64,000 nucleotides of DNA from Talpa occidentalis (lineage: Eukaryota; Chordata; Mammalia; Eulipotyphla; Talpidae): positions 95,753,483 through 95,817,482 of the forward strand of contig NW_023605083.1 in the NCBI RefSeq assembly GCF_014898055.3, in the 5' to 3' direction. The notes under the pieces are model-generated. The model was not told the DNA's origin, ran no database searches, and saw only the letters and a list, made by a program, of their open reading frames with translations. This document shows positions 23,666 through 36,049 of this stretch, piece by piece; position 1 is the stretch's first letter, and each line of letters begins with the position of its first letter. The translations under genes and the position numbers were made by a program.

Positions 23666-24079
23666 GGTTTTCTATATCAAGAAAATACTTTTAAAGGTTT
23701 AAACTAAACAAGTTAGGAATTAAAATACACCACAACAATACAAAAGTGTTAAAGCATAGAAAAAAACCCTGACAGGGACCATTCCCAAAGTGATTATCTC
23801 TGGGTGGTGAGACTATGAGCAATTTTTCCAGTATTTCACTTTTCTAATATTCTTAAATTCCTATATTCTTTACTTTGATTACCTATACAGTGTCTACAAT
23901 ATAGTCTATAATCAATAGGGGTAACCTTGCATCAGTTAGCAGTGAGCATTGTTTATCTGTAAGCAGAGGCGTAATGGGCAGACGGACACAGAAGGCATAA
24001 ATATGAGCCCCCTTTCGCAAGACCTCCCCCAAAATAGCTTTCAAAGAAAGCAGGTCAAAAGGCAGGTTCTTCCCCCATA

Positions 24080-24260
24080 GCCCCTCCTGCCACCCCAGGG
24101 CGTACGCACGCTGTCTGCCTAATTCACTTGTGGCTCAGCGCCATGGAATACATAAACAATTGGGGAAAGCCTCTAAGAGGAATCTTGATGCCCAAATGGA
24201 ACAATTTGTCTTCTGAAATTATTGTTTGAAATTGTTTATGTCAGTTGCTGAGTTTCTGTT
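24080..24260. other. Possible conserved non-coding segment in intron 1
   Basis: A GC-balanced, repeat-free segment with GTACGCACGCTGTCTGCC, a forkhead-type CATAAACAAT (about 24151-24160) and another TTGTTTATG at about 24232-24240. It stands out from the AT-rich surroundings, but only by eye. Confidence 0.25.
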
Positions 24261-24479
24261 CTGTACTTCAGGGACCTGTTTGTGATGGAAGTAAAAATTC
24301 CCTGCAGCAGAACAGCTATGCTAGTGGGGTGATTCTGGTGAAAGTGTGTCTTGCTGCTTGCCTGTCCTCCTGGGGGGTAGGGGAAGGAGGAGGCAGGAGC
24401 CTGGGTAGATTCACTACAACCCCACTAGAGCACCCCAAGAATTATCTGCTGCCCACTATTTGCTGGGCATTGCTCTAAT

Positions 24480-24665
24480 ACTGTAACATACTGATTTTAT
24501 CCTCACAACTATCCCACAGGGAGGTATTGTGGTTCCCCACACTCCCCAAATTCATAGATGAAGAAACTGAAGCACTCAGCTATTAAGGAAATTTTATAAG
24601 ATCCCATACCTAGGGGTAAAAAAACAGCTAAAATTTGAGCTCAGGAACCCCCAGCTTCAGAGCCC
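24480..24665. mobile_element. MIR element
   Basis: Contains TCACAACTATCCCACAGGGA, AGATGAAGAAACTGAAGC and AATTTGAGCTCAGGAAC, in MIR order. Confidence 0.8.
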
Positions 24666-26774
24666 ATGTTTTCAACTACCACCCTGTGTACTGCTTCTCA
24701 CGGGCACCTAAACTGGCCAGGGCTGACGAGCCATCTGCCTCTCTCATCCAGTCCTTCCAGAGCGCATGCAAATTGTGGGTTCTGCCCTCTTAGTGACATG
24801 GTAAGCCCCATGGCATTTCCACTTGAGGTCTGCGTTCCTCATTTCTCTAGTGTCTTGAGATATTGTAACATAAGTCTTAAGTTCACAAACCTGGCAGCTT
24901 TGTGAGTTAGAGAGAATTCCTTTTGAGGCATGAATTAGTCTTCTTCAAATGTTTTGACAAACTGAGAGTGTGGTGCTTAGGGAAAGAAAAGCTTCGCAGT
25001 GTTTGTGTGAACAGACATCTTGCTAAAACAACTTTAGACCGTGTGTGAAGCTGGATCATTGAAATAACTAAAGGGTGATGCTGAGTTTGGGCTCTTGAGA
25101 TTTGACTAGCCCCCTGCTCTTTGCCCTCCATATACTCCCATTGTTAAGAAGCTGGCCTGAATGAATGTCTTTCAATGTCCTTCAACAAAGTAGGGTTGGG
25201 GCATCCCACAGGATTAAGAAAGCATAGTGTGTGCCTGGTTCAGCCTCTCCCATGCATGCTTGCTCATCTGCTCACCAGCACCCCAGCCTCACCTTCTCTT
25301 CCAGAGCACAGAGGGCCACCTCAGTGGTCTGATCATGACGGTCACGGTTTTCTAGATGTTTCCAGCAGTAGATGAGTGGACAGTCAGGCCTACGTCATTC
25401 TTGGTCACTGCAGCCACTTGGCCATGCCTCAGCACACAAGGAAATGTTTGACCAGGGAACAGTTATTATTGGTACCTGGAATCAGAACACAGGAGCAGCA
25501 TGTGCCCAAGCAACAGAAAGACACCCAAAAATAATTCCTGACTCTCAACCTTGTTTGGGAAACATGGCCGAGGTTGGGGCAAGAACAGCACTGCCAGCAT
25601 GGCCTATCAGGCACATTTTTCCCAGCTTTATACCAACACCCCTGTCTCCTCCTTACCACAAAGTTTGAGGCCTATGTACCACAGGGAAGCACATGTGAAA
25701 GACAGCTATGTCCCAGAGTCAGATAATACCAGGTAGAGGAGAGAAGGGAGTAGGTGGGCCACTCATTGGGTGAGAAGGAGACTTAAATCTATGATATATG
25801 TTGCAAATACTAGCCTTCAGCTCTGGAAGGGACCCAGCTAGGCCCAGGGTAGGATTCAACAAAAAGGAAAAGGTCAAAGACTCAATTATGGACAGGTGCT
25901 ACTGCTTTCTGAAGGAAGAGGCTTCAGCTAGCTGATGTTCTGTTATATCCGGGACTTGTGGTCTTTATCTGGCACTGTATAAAGATGCAAACCTAACAGC
26001 CATCTAAGATGCTTTCCATGACTTGCTTAACCCAGTTTCTAGTCTGCCAATGTCATGCTTTGGTGTGTATTTTTCTGCCACCTTTATAGAACCTTGGAGT
26101 ATTTAACAAGCAGGATAGAGTTTAAAAATAGGTCTCAGAGCTTCGCTTGCCTGTGGTGGTAACTTTCCACCACCGCTGAGGTTGTCTTTAACACTAGTCA
26201 CTAAGGAACCTCTGTTTGCAAACAATAGTCAAATATTAGAAGTCTTGAATAAGCTTATGCAAAAAAGAACACTCATTGTAAAGATACTAGGGTGTCTTAG
26301 GAATTCAGCCACAGGAATGTGGTTGGGCCTTGGAGGAAAATAAGCTGGAATGGAGGGTTTGAACCCCTTTGGGCTACTTCCCCTGGCTCTCATCCATGCC
26401 CATTTTTCTCTGTGATTATCAGCCTGCTTTATTGTTTTCCTTGCTCCTGTGGTTGAAAATGTCCACCTCTGAGAGCTACTGAGTTTGCTCTTTCCTACTG
26501 TCATTTCCAGTTTATGAGGAAAAGCTCTGTATGACTGAGTGATGCCCATCCTTGGGGGAGAATGGAGATCAGGAGAGAGCCCATATCCATAGCAGATAAG
26601 CAAGGTGCTTCCTTCTAAACCCATTGGAAAATCATTCCGAAGAGATTAAAGACAGGTATTACTAACTTCTCTTCTTTTCTACCTCCCTCTTCCATAACTT
26701 TATTGTCATTCTCTCATTTAGACATGCCAGGTCTTCTATGCATTCATTTGGGAAATGAAAATTACTTCCACATA

Positions 26775-26790
26775 GACACACACACACACA
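26775..26790. repeat. Short (CA)n tract
   Basis: About eight CA units. Confidence 0.9.
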
Positions 26791-26929
26791 AGCTGTTGTT
26801 GAGTGGAATTGGAGGAATGTATATTATGTAGTATGGGCTTAACAAGTCCATTTATATATTTAACTTTCCTGGGAGAAAAGGCCAGAAAAGCCTTCTGTAA
26901 TTCCTAAACTATATTCCTAAACTATATCC

Positions 26930-27100
26930 TCCTTCGTGATATCCCCACCACTAATTATTTGTTTGACATCTTTGTCTCTCCATAGACTATAAAATTTTCA
27001 TTGGCAGAGCCCATGACAGCTTTATTCACAATTTATTTATATCTTCAGTGTCCAGACATACAGTAGGTGATCAATAAATGTTGAATGAATGAGTGATGTT
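26930..27100 (+). mobile_element. L2 3' end fragment
   Basis: Ends with CAGTAGGTGATCAATAAATG followed by TTGAATGAATGAG, the standard L2 3' terminus. Confidence 0.75.
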
Positions 27101-27919
27101 AGCTTACTCACCTTACCATGACGTTCCCAGTTGAAAACATCACCTCAAAGGTCCCTGGCAGATTTACCAGTTTTACTATCAACAATCATAGTAACAGAGC
27201 TTTATATATTTTTTTGCAAAAGTCTAATTAAAGATTTGACTTGCCTTTCTTGATTCTCCCTTCTCTCTCCCTTCCAGTTTTCCTTAATTTATTATCAAAA
27301 CATAGTTATTCATTCTTTTTGCTTCTTTCTCAAGTCTTTCCCCTCCTCTCCATTCCCACTATGCCCAAGTAACTTTCTTGCCTGACTCATGGACCATGGG
27401 TCCATGGGTCCAAACCAGCCCCACCTCCCCCATTCATTTTAGCATGCAATGAGTCACCCTAAAATCTGAGCATTACCGTATTATCCAGCTGCTCAAAGAA
27501 TGCTGGTACTGCCCTCTTCCTATACCATACAGCTGAATACTTCAGAGTAGCATTTAAGGACTTCTGTGGGTGAATCGCCACTTCTTTTCCCAGTAGTATC
27601 TCATGCCACATCACTATAGGATCCCTTTTCTGGAATAAGGCAATATTCTAGGAATACTGCATATTTTTTGGGGCCTAATAAAAAATGACAAGTAAGCATC
27701 TTTGTTCAAAAATGATTAAAATTTGAGATGGTGCCACAAGTCACAGGCTCATGGAGTCAGCCCTGCCCAGGATGTACCATGTTTATTCTATGACATTCAA
27801 GTTCTCGTGTATGTTCTCCCCTAGCTCAAGAATGGCCTTTATCAACTATCTTACTCAGATGGTTCTCACTTGAAAATATAAAGGTCCAGTTCTTCTACCC
27901 TTGGTTGCCTTCTATTTAT

Positions 27920-28090
27920 ATGCATTCTTGAATGGTGTGTTGCCTAACACTTTATTTATCTAACTCAAGTGTGTATGTCTTCTCTTCACCACTAGATTAT
28001 TCATGCCTCTGATTGCTTTGTATCACCCTCATGCCTCAGCAAAGAGCAAGGAATTGTTACTGAGAGGCTGAAATGACATATAAATGAATA
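27920..28090 (+). mobile_element. L2-like fragment
   Basis: Pattern CACTAGATTATTCATGCC...AGCAAAGAGCAAGGAATTG...TAAATGAATAAAATAAATGA resembles an L2 3' end. Low certainty. Confidence 0.45.
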
Positions 28091-28424
28091 AAATAAATGA
28101 TCACCAGATTGGCCTGGTGATGCTAAAGTTTTCTGTAGTATTCATAAAAGTATGATTTTAGTTCACAGTTCCACCAGGGGATCACCTGAGATCCTGACAC
28201 ATCACGCCTGACTCTTCAGAACCCTTGGTAGAGTTCTGCTGTGCAGTCTCATACTTAATTTCTGCATTGTGGACAGAATTCTAAGGACTGCTATATGATA
28301 GTGAGTGAGCTCAAGGGGGAAACTGCAGAAATGAAGAAAAATCTGAGAGATCTGAATTTGAAGATATATAAAAACCCTAGTCAAAATCAAAGCCAAGTGT
28401 CATGAAATGTTAGAACTCCAAGGA

Positions 28425-28560
28425 GCCTCTAAAGTCATAGTTCTTTTTTTATTGTTTCATGAAGGAGGGAACTGAAGCCTAGAGAGGTGAAGGATCATGA
28501 CCAAGGTCACATAGCTATTTCATGGAAGGAACAGGATCTGGTCTCTTGAACCCTTGTGTG
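28425..28560. mobile_element. MIR fragment
   Basis: GAGGGAACTGAAGCCTAGAG followed by CCAAGGTCACATAGCTA is diagnostic MIR core. Confidence 0.85.
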
Positions 28561-29151
28561 ACGGTAAGGGACCGCCCACTGATAGGCTGTGGCAGACACA
28601 GATCTTCTCATCACTACACATGAGTACTTGGCCTGTGCACAAAGCAGAAATTAAATACAGATGCAGATTATTTTTTAAAATAAAGTTCATTTTGTTTTCC
28701 TGCAAATTCTGGACTTTGGTATGTAGCCATCCAAAATTCAAACTATAAAAATGATTTCCATTTAGACACAGCATTTCTATAGGCAGGACATAAAAAAGGT
28801 AGAGAGCAATGAGAGCACAAGTAGTATGTGTGGGTCTGGGAGAATGACTACTTTTTCCTTGTAATCGTGGGGTGCTTGTTGCTAGGCAAAATGTAGGAGA
28901 TTCTAGTAGAAGCCAAGAGTTCATTCTAAGAAGTTGCTGCAGAAGTAGTATAAGCCCACCACCATCTGTTAATGTGAAAGGATGCTTTCCTCTGCTGCTG
29001 TTGCTAAGGGACCTGAGCTCAGTCCTCTGATGGAATCAGAAAGATTTGCTGTGTTCTCAAGGATTCACCCTCCCCTAGGAAGGTTCAGTGGACCAAGATG
29101 GGAGGACAGGGCTCTCTCAGTGCAATGGCTCCATACCCACTCCACCCCTCG

Positions 29152-29222
29152 CTCCATTCTTAAGCAATACCATATACAAATGGATAAGATCACTCCATTC
29201 TTAAGCAATACCATATACAAAT
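29152..29222. repeat. Direct duplication, 41-base period
   Basis: A 30-base unit starting CTCCATTCTTAAGCAATACC occurs at 29152 and again at 29193 without mismatch. Confidence 0.93.
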
Positions 29223-30820
29223 ATATATACACAAATCACAAAAATAATGTATTTTAATTTGGAAGGGGCTTAGGAGCTATCCAATCCAATCATTTTCAAA
29301 CTCTACTCCACAGGGCTTTGACATTTCAGGAGAGGTTCTGCTGTTTTTGCTCACTCCTGTGCTGTTGTTTTTTCCTTCCATGTAAAACTGCAGCTTTAAA
29401 AATATTTCATGTATTTTTTAAAAAGGCTTGACAACACCTAATTCTAACTTAGTCCTTCCCTTTTTGGATATGGAGGCTGGATCCCAGAGAGATGAAATGA
29501 TTGTATTATTATTTTGAAATATCATTGAAAGAAGACATTTAGGTTCACTTGTTAAAATCTGGGCAGTTATTTTCACCTTCCCACATAGCTATGGCACAGC
29601 CGTTCCTAGAGGGAGTAGAATTTATGGAACATGTGAAAAAAGGGGGAAAGCTGACTTTGTGATGATGCTATCTGGCTGGTACAGCGAGTGCATATCTTTA
29701 ATTTTTCTGTTTCTCCCCTTCCCAAAAAGATGATTTATTAAATAATAAGCATAAATTATTTACTTCAAGTTTAAATACAAATTAACTTATAATCCAGAGA
29801 AAGACATGTAGGGTTAAAACATGTAGGCTGCGCAGAGGCTACAAAATCAGCAAGACTATGGGACATTGCTTAAGAAAAATGGAGGGATTGAGCAAAAAAA
29901 TAGTTGAGTGAAGAGTAGAAGAGAAAATAAATCAGATATGAATAATAGGAAGACGTTAAGAAGGCAGTGTATCCATGGTAACATGAGAGAAGTAATGGCT
30001 GGGGATGATGCTCTTAGCAATGATGACTTATTTGAATGGACCAAATAGAAGCTTAGCACACAAATTTCAGCAACTTTATTGCAATTCTTTGGATGATAAA
30101 AAAGTTCATGGGCCCATGTAATACTCTAGATAGTAAACCAGAACTAATAATTGTCAAAGAGTTAGGAAGCACTAAGATGATTCGTGTTGTTGTTTGGGGA
30201 TGATAATATTGCTGGTACTGTTGGAAAGTCTTCTGCACCCAGTATGGAGGAAACAACAGCCTTCTCCACCTGAAGTGGCAAAGGAGAGAATTCTGGGCTT
30301 CAGTTAGGCCTGTCACTGAAATATGAATGGATGGTGGCTCTACTGATTAGAGCAGATAGATAGCTCACATAAATTATCCCAGTCTCCTGTTTGCTGCTTC
30401 CAATTTATTTAGACAGTTGAGCACAGAGCCAGATTCTTACAGCAACTCTTCTATGGAAAATTAGGTTTTGCTTCTTTTTTTTTTTTTAACTTTTCTTTCT
30501 CCTTTCTTCCACCTGCCTCTTTTCTCCTTTCTGCTCTCCCTCTTCCCTTCCCTTCTTAATTCCTTTTTTCCTTCATCTTTTCTCTTTTCCTCAGTTTTTA
30601 TTTCTTTCTTTCCTTTTATCAGAATTAGAACCCCCTTCCTATTTGGTCTACAGATAGTTCATGATATGAGCAAAAATGTAACGTATAAATCCAGAGTTTT
30701 GCCAGAACATTTGGCCTATTTCTTGTTTTCTTTCTGGGCTAAGACTTGGTATACCCTTGGTTTAACAAAGCTTTTATTTTCTATTAATTATACATGAATT
30801 AATAACCATTACAGGAATAC

Positions 30821-30870
30821 TTTCTCTCTCTCTGTCTCTATCTCTGTCTCTCTCTCTCTAACACACACAC
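30821..30870. repeat. (TC)n / (AC)n mixed tract
   Basis: TC units with a few interruptions, then a short AC run. Preceded at 30473-30620 by a pyrimidine-rich region. Confidence 0.9.
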
Positions 30871-31249
30871 AAATATTCTTTTTATCATGAAAAAATCTTA
30901 GTTGTTCTACTCTAGTTCTGTTACTGCCTCTTTCTACCTAATCCCCTATCCTTGCTTTGTCTTCTTTTGTTTGCTCCATTTTTCTTAAAATCTTCAGTAT
31001 TTTCAGAACTTATTCATTTCAGAATTTCATCAGACTAAACTTCCCTCCCAGTTGTGTATATACACACTCACATGAATACATGGCACTGCTATCTTAATTT
31101 GATATATTGCCTCTGTTACTGGTATGGGTATAAGGATAAACTCAGCCTGACACCAAATAAAACAAACTGTTAAGGTCATAATAGAAAGAAAGTGTAAAAA
31201 CAAATTTAAGGTTATATATGTATATACTATATGATTAAAATGATATCTA

Positions 31250-31990
31250 AAATCCATGTGATGTAGAAATTAATTATGTTGGAATAATTAATGATTTGGA
31301 AAAAGTAATTATGCCTTTTCTAATACTATGTACTAATATTAATTCCAGATGTACTGAAAGTCAGATGCAAAAACCAAAATTATAAAAATGTAAGAACACT
31401 GAAGTGAATATATAATCTGGATATGGAGATCTATCTAAATCTACACCTTAGATAGAAATTATGAAAGAGTTTTTTTTAAAGGATTGAATATCGAAATGTT
31501 AAATGCTAGAAATCGTCACAAACACAATTGAAAGGCAAACCAAAAACCAGGGAAAATTTACAAGAGTTAACAAAGTTTAACGTGTATGAAATATAGTAGC
31601 TCTCCTGAATCTTTAAGGAAAAATTCCAATAGAAAAAAAATATAAAATATGTTATCAAGCAAAGATACTATTACTCAATAAATCTTGAAAACATGTTTGA
31701 CCCATTAGAAAGTATAATGAGATACCATTATCACTTACCAAATTGGTAAAGCTTTTTTCTTCAGTAGCATTGTTATCTGTTGTTAATAGGGTATAGTAAA
31801 ATGGGGTACTTCTGGTAGTTTTAGGAAGAATAGAAGTGATACATCATTCTGGAGGAAAAAGATTAAGTGTACAGTGAAAGAAAAGTAATTAAAAAGATAT
31901 TGGAACATGATGAAATACAATGTAAATGTTAAAAATGAAAGTCTCATATACACATCCACATCAATATAGCAGTTTATTGCTATTGAAAAA
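31250..31990 (+). mobile_element. Old L1M-like fragment
   Basis: A-rich sense-orientation text including ATCATTCTGGAGGAAAAAG and TGGAACATGATGAAATACAA resembles very old L1. Boundaries approximate. Confidence 0.4.
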
Positions 31991-33179
31991 GCAAGGCACA
32001 AACCCATATTAAAATGTGTCTCAATTTACACATAAAATATTTGTTTGTTTATATTTCTCAAATCTTTTCCTCAGAATTTCTTGAAATGTTTGTTAAAATG
32101 TATTTCCAGTACGCCTTGTACCATAGCCCACTGGACTATGATCTCCAGTAAAAGGACCCAAAAAAAGGTGTTTTGTTTTATTTTTTAACCAGACCCCCAC
32201 ATGACTCTTAGTAATAAGTAAATTGGGGCAAGCCTGATCAAAGCTAATCCAGTCTCTTCTTGCAGTTTACATAGAAAGGTAGATCTAGAGATATCTGTCT
32301 AATGTAACAAGTGATTAAGAGCAAAGTGGGGTCCAGAACTACATGTGCTATATTCTGGAAGAATATGCCTTTCTAGAACACCAAGACCAGTGTTCTTAAA
32401 CTCCCTACTACTTCAGTCAGACAGGTACCAGAACATCTCTTCAATTGTTTCACATTTAAAACAATCTCTCTTTGTTGATGGTAAATGGAAAGTTTTCCAT
32501 CTCCACCGTTCCCTAGCAATGTGACATTTTCAAACAGTAGCACAAAACTCTTTAAATAGCAAAGATCCATTTCCACTCTATCGTGACTCAGTACAGCCAC
32601 AGGATTCTTCTCAAACTTTCCTAAAAATGTCATCTTTGGGCTGGACTCAAGAGGAACATTTCAGCCAAGGAGACGCATTTTCCACTCTGTCAGGAATGAG
32701 CAAGCATGGGGTTGGAACATATAAGTGTTTTGAAATCCTCAGAAAAGCAATACTTCTCACCAAAACCATGGCAACAGCTCTGTATGATGTCGTCATGGCC
32801 TGGGATCATTCAGGGGCCTCAACCTGACTGGTGACTCAGATGGATCCATCACCTCTATCATTGGTACAGTCACCTTGCTGCCTGTTGGCTCCAGGGTGAA
32901 AATAGTCCCCTACATGATGCTGTGGACACATTGTGAACAGTGATGCTAAGCTGAGAGCCCTTCATGTTGTGTTATTGTGGAGGCAGGTCTCATGAATCAT
33001 GTCTCATGTTCTAGTGGCTTCTGACTCTTCATTTGAAAGAACCTCTCCAAATGGAGGAAACACATTAAACATAAGGTAGACTTGGCAAAGTTACTGTTTT
33101 GTCATTCAAATAGTTCCATCTGGAATTTGCACCTGTGGGGCAAAATTTTAGAATCCAGACTAATGGGTTTGAATTTTTT

Positions 33180-33320
33180 TCCCTCAGTTTGTATCTCTGT
33201 GGCCTTGAGTGAGATATTCCTGCCCTCTGAGTCTTAGGAGCTATAACCTGAGGTAAATAATTCCTTTTGGATTAGTAGGGGGGTTCAATGAGATGATTTA
33301 TTTAAAAAAAAGGCTGTCCC
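33180..33320 (+). mobile_element. MIR fragment
   Basis: GTGGCCTTGAGTGAGATATTC, CTGAGTCTTAGGAGC and TTCAATGAGATGATTTA follow the MIR core. Confidence 0.6.
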
Positions 33321-33534
33321 AGAGACTAGCATTTTTCAATTCTAGCACTACCCAACAGACAAGGAAAAGAAATGAAAGGATGAACAGAAAGGTGTAAGAA
33401 GTGATGTGTGACAAGTTGAGGACTCAGTAGTTTCTCTTTGCTCCGTTTTCTGACCTGTGCCTTTCCCACCTTGCCGTGTGTACCTCATAACCCATTTCTT
33501 CAGTCCCCTCTTCCTACAAGATTTCTACAAAATT

Positions 33535-33658
33535 GGGGTTCCCCTGGTGGCGCAGCGGTTGAGCGCTGGGCTGCAAGGCTGCCCGTCAGCCTCAGCAGCA
33601 CCAGTTCGTTCCCTGGCCACCAGCGAGGGTCCCACAAAAAAAAAAAAAAAAAAAGAGA
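33535..33658 (+). mobile_element. SINE insertion with only the tRNA head plus poly(A)
   Basis: About 100 bases of Rhin-like head, with a good A box (TGGCGCAGCGG at about 33547) and an altered B box (AGTTCGTTCCC), stop at GTCCCAC. A pure A-run of 19 bases follows directly. The whole body of the SINE is missing. A perfect 15-base target duplication, GATTTCTACAAAATT, lies at 33520-33534 and 33659-33673. This shows the short form inserted as such and did not arise by later deletion. Confidence 0.93.
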
Positions 33659-33899
33659 GATTTCTACAAAATTCCTCCTTCCCAGTTTGTGCCACCTACC
33701 CACAGAGACCAGGAATCCTGGATATGGCCAGTGTTTAAGGCATTAGTCTCACAAGGCAACTTACAGCTCCCTTTTCTTCTTCAGATTCTGTAACCAGATG
33801 TAAACAAGTGCACTTTCTCCTGAAGCAGCCACCATCATTACAAATCAGAAAGATATGTGACAGCCTTGTACAGTTTAGAAGTGGTTAACTCGTTAACTC

Positions 33900-34090
33900 C
33901 ATCCCAATAATCCCGAAATTGGTTATTGAGATTTATTGTTAATATTATTGCCATATACAGATGGGCGGGCTACAACTCTAGACATAGACTTGCCTAAAGT
34001 TACATAACTTGATGTAACTGACTTGACTCAGCTTGACTCAGAGTTGAGCTTATGGTTTCCATTCTGAACCCCTTACTCTGTCATGCTGCC
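33900..34090. mobile_element. MIR-like fragment
   Basis: TATACAGATGGGCGGGCTAC, GACTTGCCTAAAGTTACATA and the following text weakly match a MIR core. Confidence 0.4.
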
Positions 34091-34822
34091 TCCCTTCTAC
34101 TTCAAGAAAGTTCTGCCCATCAGCTAGAGGAATAGGGCAGAGGTGACTGTCTGTGTGACAAGAGCAATGTCACATGTCCAATGGTCTTGATATTTCCTGT
34201 TTCTTCAACCTGAAACTCACAAGAGACCAGCACAGGTACTTAACCTTCCTCTCCTGGGTGGTTCTGCTCCCCTACCCCCACCCCCAGGCACATGCAAGAG
34301 GTGTATTCTGTTTGTGAACCAGTGGTGTGTAGAGGTACTCTAGTTCTTATTCTTGAATCATGTTCCCTCCCAGACCCAGGTGCATGCAGGGGACTTATCC
34401 CTAGTCCTGCACTGCACTTGATCCCAAAGTTTCTATATATCCTTTAATAATGATTAAGCAGGGGACTGCTTCTCTGACTTAATAGGGTTTACACTTAACG
34501 ATTGTAGAATATCAGAGGAATGTATTCCTTCTTTGAGGGGAGGAAAGTGCCTGGGGTGTTAGTGGAAGTTGCTATGCTGGTTCAAGCTAGAGTAGTCGAG
34601 AAGCATTTGTTTTAGAATGGTAATAAGAAGATCCTCCCTACCTGACATGAAATCTATCACAAGTCTAGAATAATTTGAATAGTGTAATACTGGACCAAGA
34701 ATAGCCATATTAATTGGAAAATCAAGAGCCGGGGTCTTCTGAGTAAAAAAGCAACTTGACTATAAACATTTGATTCCCAATTCTGACAACAGTGACCAAA
34801 AGAATGCAAAAAAAGAGGGATA

Positions 34823-35080
34823 GGGCCTCCCTGGTGGTGCAAGGGGTTAAGACACAACCTATGAAGCTGTCTGCAACCACTGCGGCATGAGTTCTATCCC
34901 CAGTGAGGAAGCTGACCCACATGGCATAGCAGACCTCTCCTGTCTTGCCCACTGCTCCCCTCAGCAGTGTATTTCAGTAGATCTACCTGTTCTGTTCTCT
35001 ACTCATCTCTGGTGAATCCTCTCATCCCCTGCACCTCTGGCCTGTACCCCACTTCTTGTATGCATAAATATTTTTTTAAA
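34823..35080 (+). mobile_element. tRNA-derived SINE (Rhin-like), older type, first of a pair
   Basis: Begins after AAAAAAGAGGGATAG and ends in ATAAATATTTTTTTAAAAAA, followed by the repeated target TAGAGGGATAG. The head has TGGTGGTGCAAGGGGTTAAG. It sits directly upstream of a second SINE in the same orientation. Confidence 0.93.
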
Positions 35081-35093
35081 AAATAGAGGGATA

Positions 35094-35363
35094 GGGATCT
35101 CCCTGGTGGCACAAGGGGTTAAGCACTGCATTATGAAGCAATCCGCGGCCTCTGCAGCACAAGTTCGATCCCCAGCTGGCCAGGAAGCAACCCACATCAT
35201 GAAGCAGACCTCTCCTGCCTTGCCCGCTGCTCCCTCAACAGTGTGTTTCAATCAGTCTGTCAGTTCTGTTCCCCACTCTGTCTCTGGTGAATCCTCTCAC
35301 CCCCTCATCTCTGGCCTGTACCCCAGCTCTTGTATGCTTTAATAAATAAATCTTTAAAAAAAA
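35094..35363 (+). mobile_element. tRNA-derived SINE (Rhin-like), second of a pair
   Basis: Starts within a few bases of the 3' target duplication of the preceding SINE and ends in (AAAT)n/poly(A), followed by a third copy of TAGAGGGATA. Three copies of the target at 34815, 35083 and 35363 show two insertions at one site. Confidence 0.93.
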
Positions 35364-35600
35364 TAGAGGGATAAATGACTTGGGTTCCAGAAGCTTGGAA
35401 AGATTGACACCCAAATGCCAGAGCTGTAGGGAACATGTTGGGATGGCATGGAGAAGGCACCGAGAGCTCACCTCTCTTTACTTCCCAAAGATAACCATAT
35501 GGCCTTAAAGGAAGTGGTGAGAAAGCTCCATGAAATCTGTAGGTGGTTAGAACTGGGAGTGGGGAGAAGGCATGGGCCAAAAGGCACCCCGCTGCTCCAT

Positions 35601-35610
35601 CTATTTTTAG
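35601..35610 (+). promoter_or_regulatory. MEF2 consensus site in intron 1
   Basis: CTATTTTTAG is a perfect match to the MEF2 consensus and lies outside any recognised repeat. MEF2 is a known regulator of myocardin expression through a distal enhancer. Use of this site is unproven. Confidence 0.35.
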
Positions 35611-36049
35611 CCATAGTGGATGAGTGGAGCTCTGCCAAGAGCTCTGGGGACACAAGTGACCACAGCAAGCTGAACCAAGGCGGGAGGCACTGCTCAGCAA
35701 AACACAAAGAGGCAAAGAGGGAAGGAGGTCAGTAATGGTTGAGGGCAGCTGTACCCAGAGGGAAGGACTGCTTCACGGAGCACAAGATTTCGGGGCTCTC
35801 CCACATGCCAGGCAGCAGCAACCACAGAAAAGGATGTGGACATTTGCTCTGAACAAGAGCCATCCAGGGACAAAAATCCACTGCCAAGATTATCCTGGCC
35901 TTGGCTCCCAGTCTCTCCCTTTAGGCCTGGAGCCCTGAACTGGCAGCCAGGCCTCCAGCTTCAGTGGACATAAGGAGTATAGCAGCTTCCAAGTGATAAG
36001 AGCAGCAAGGCCAAACGCAGTAGGTAACCCAGGCATGCTGAGCTACTGA

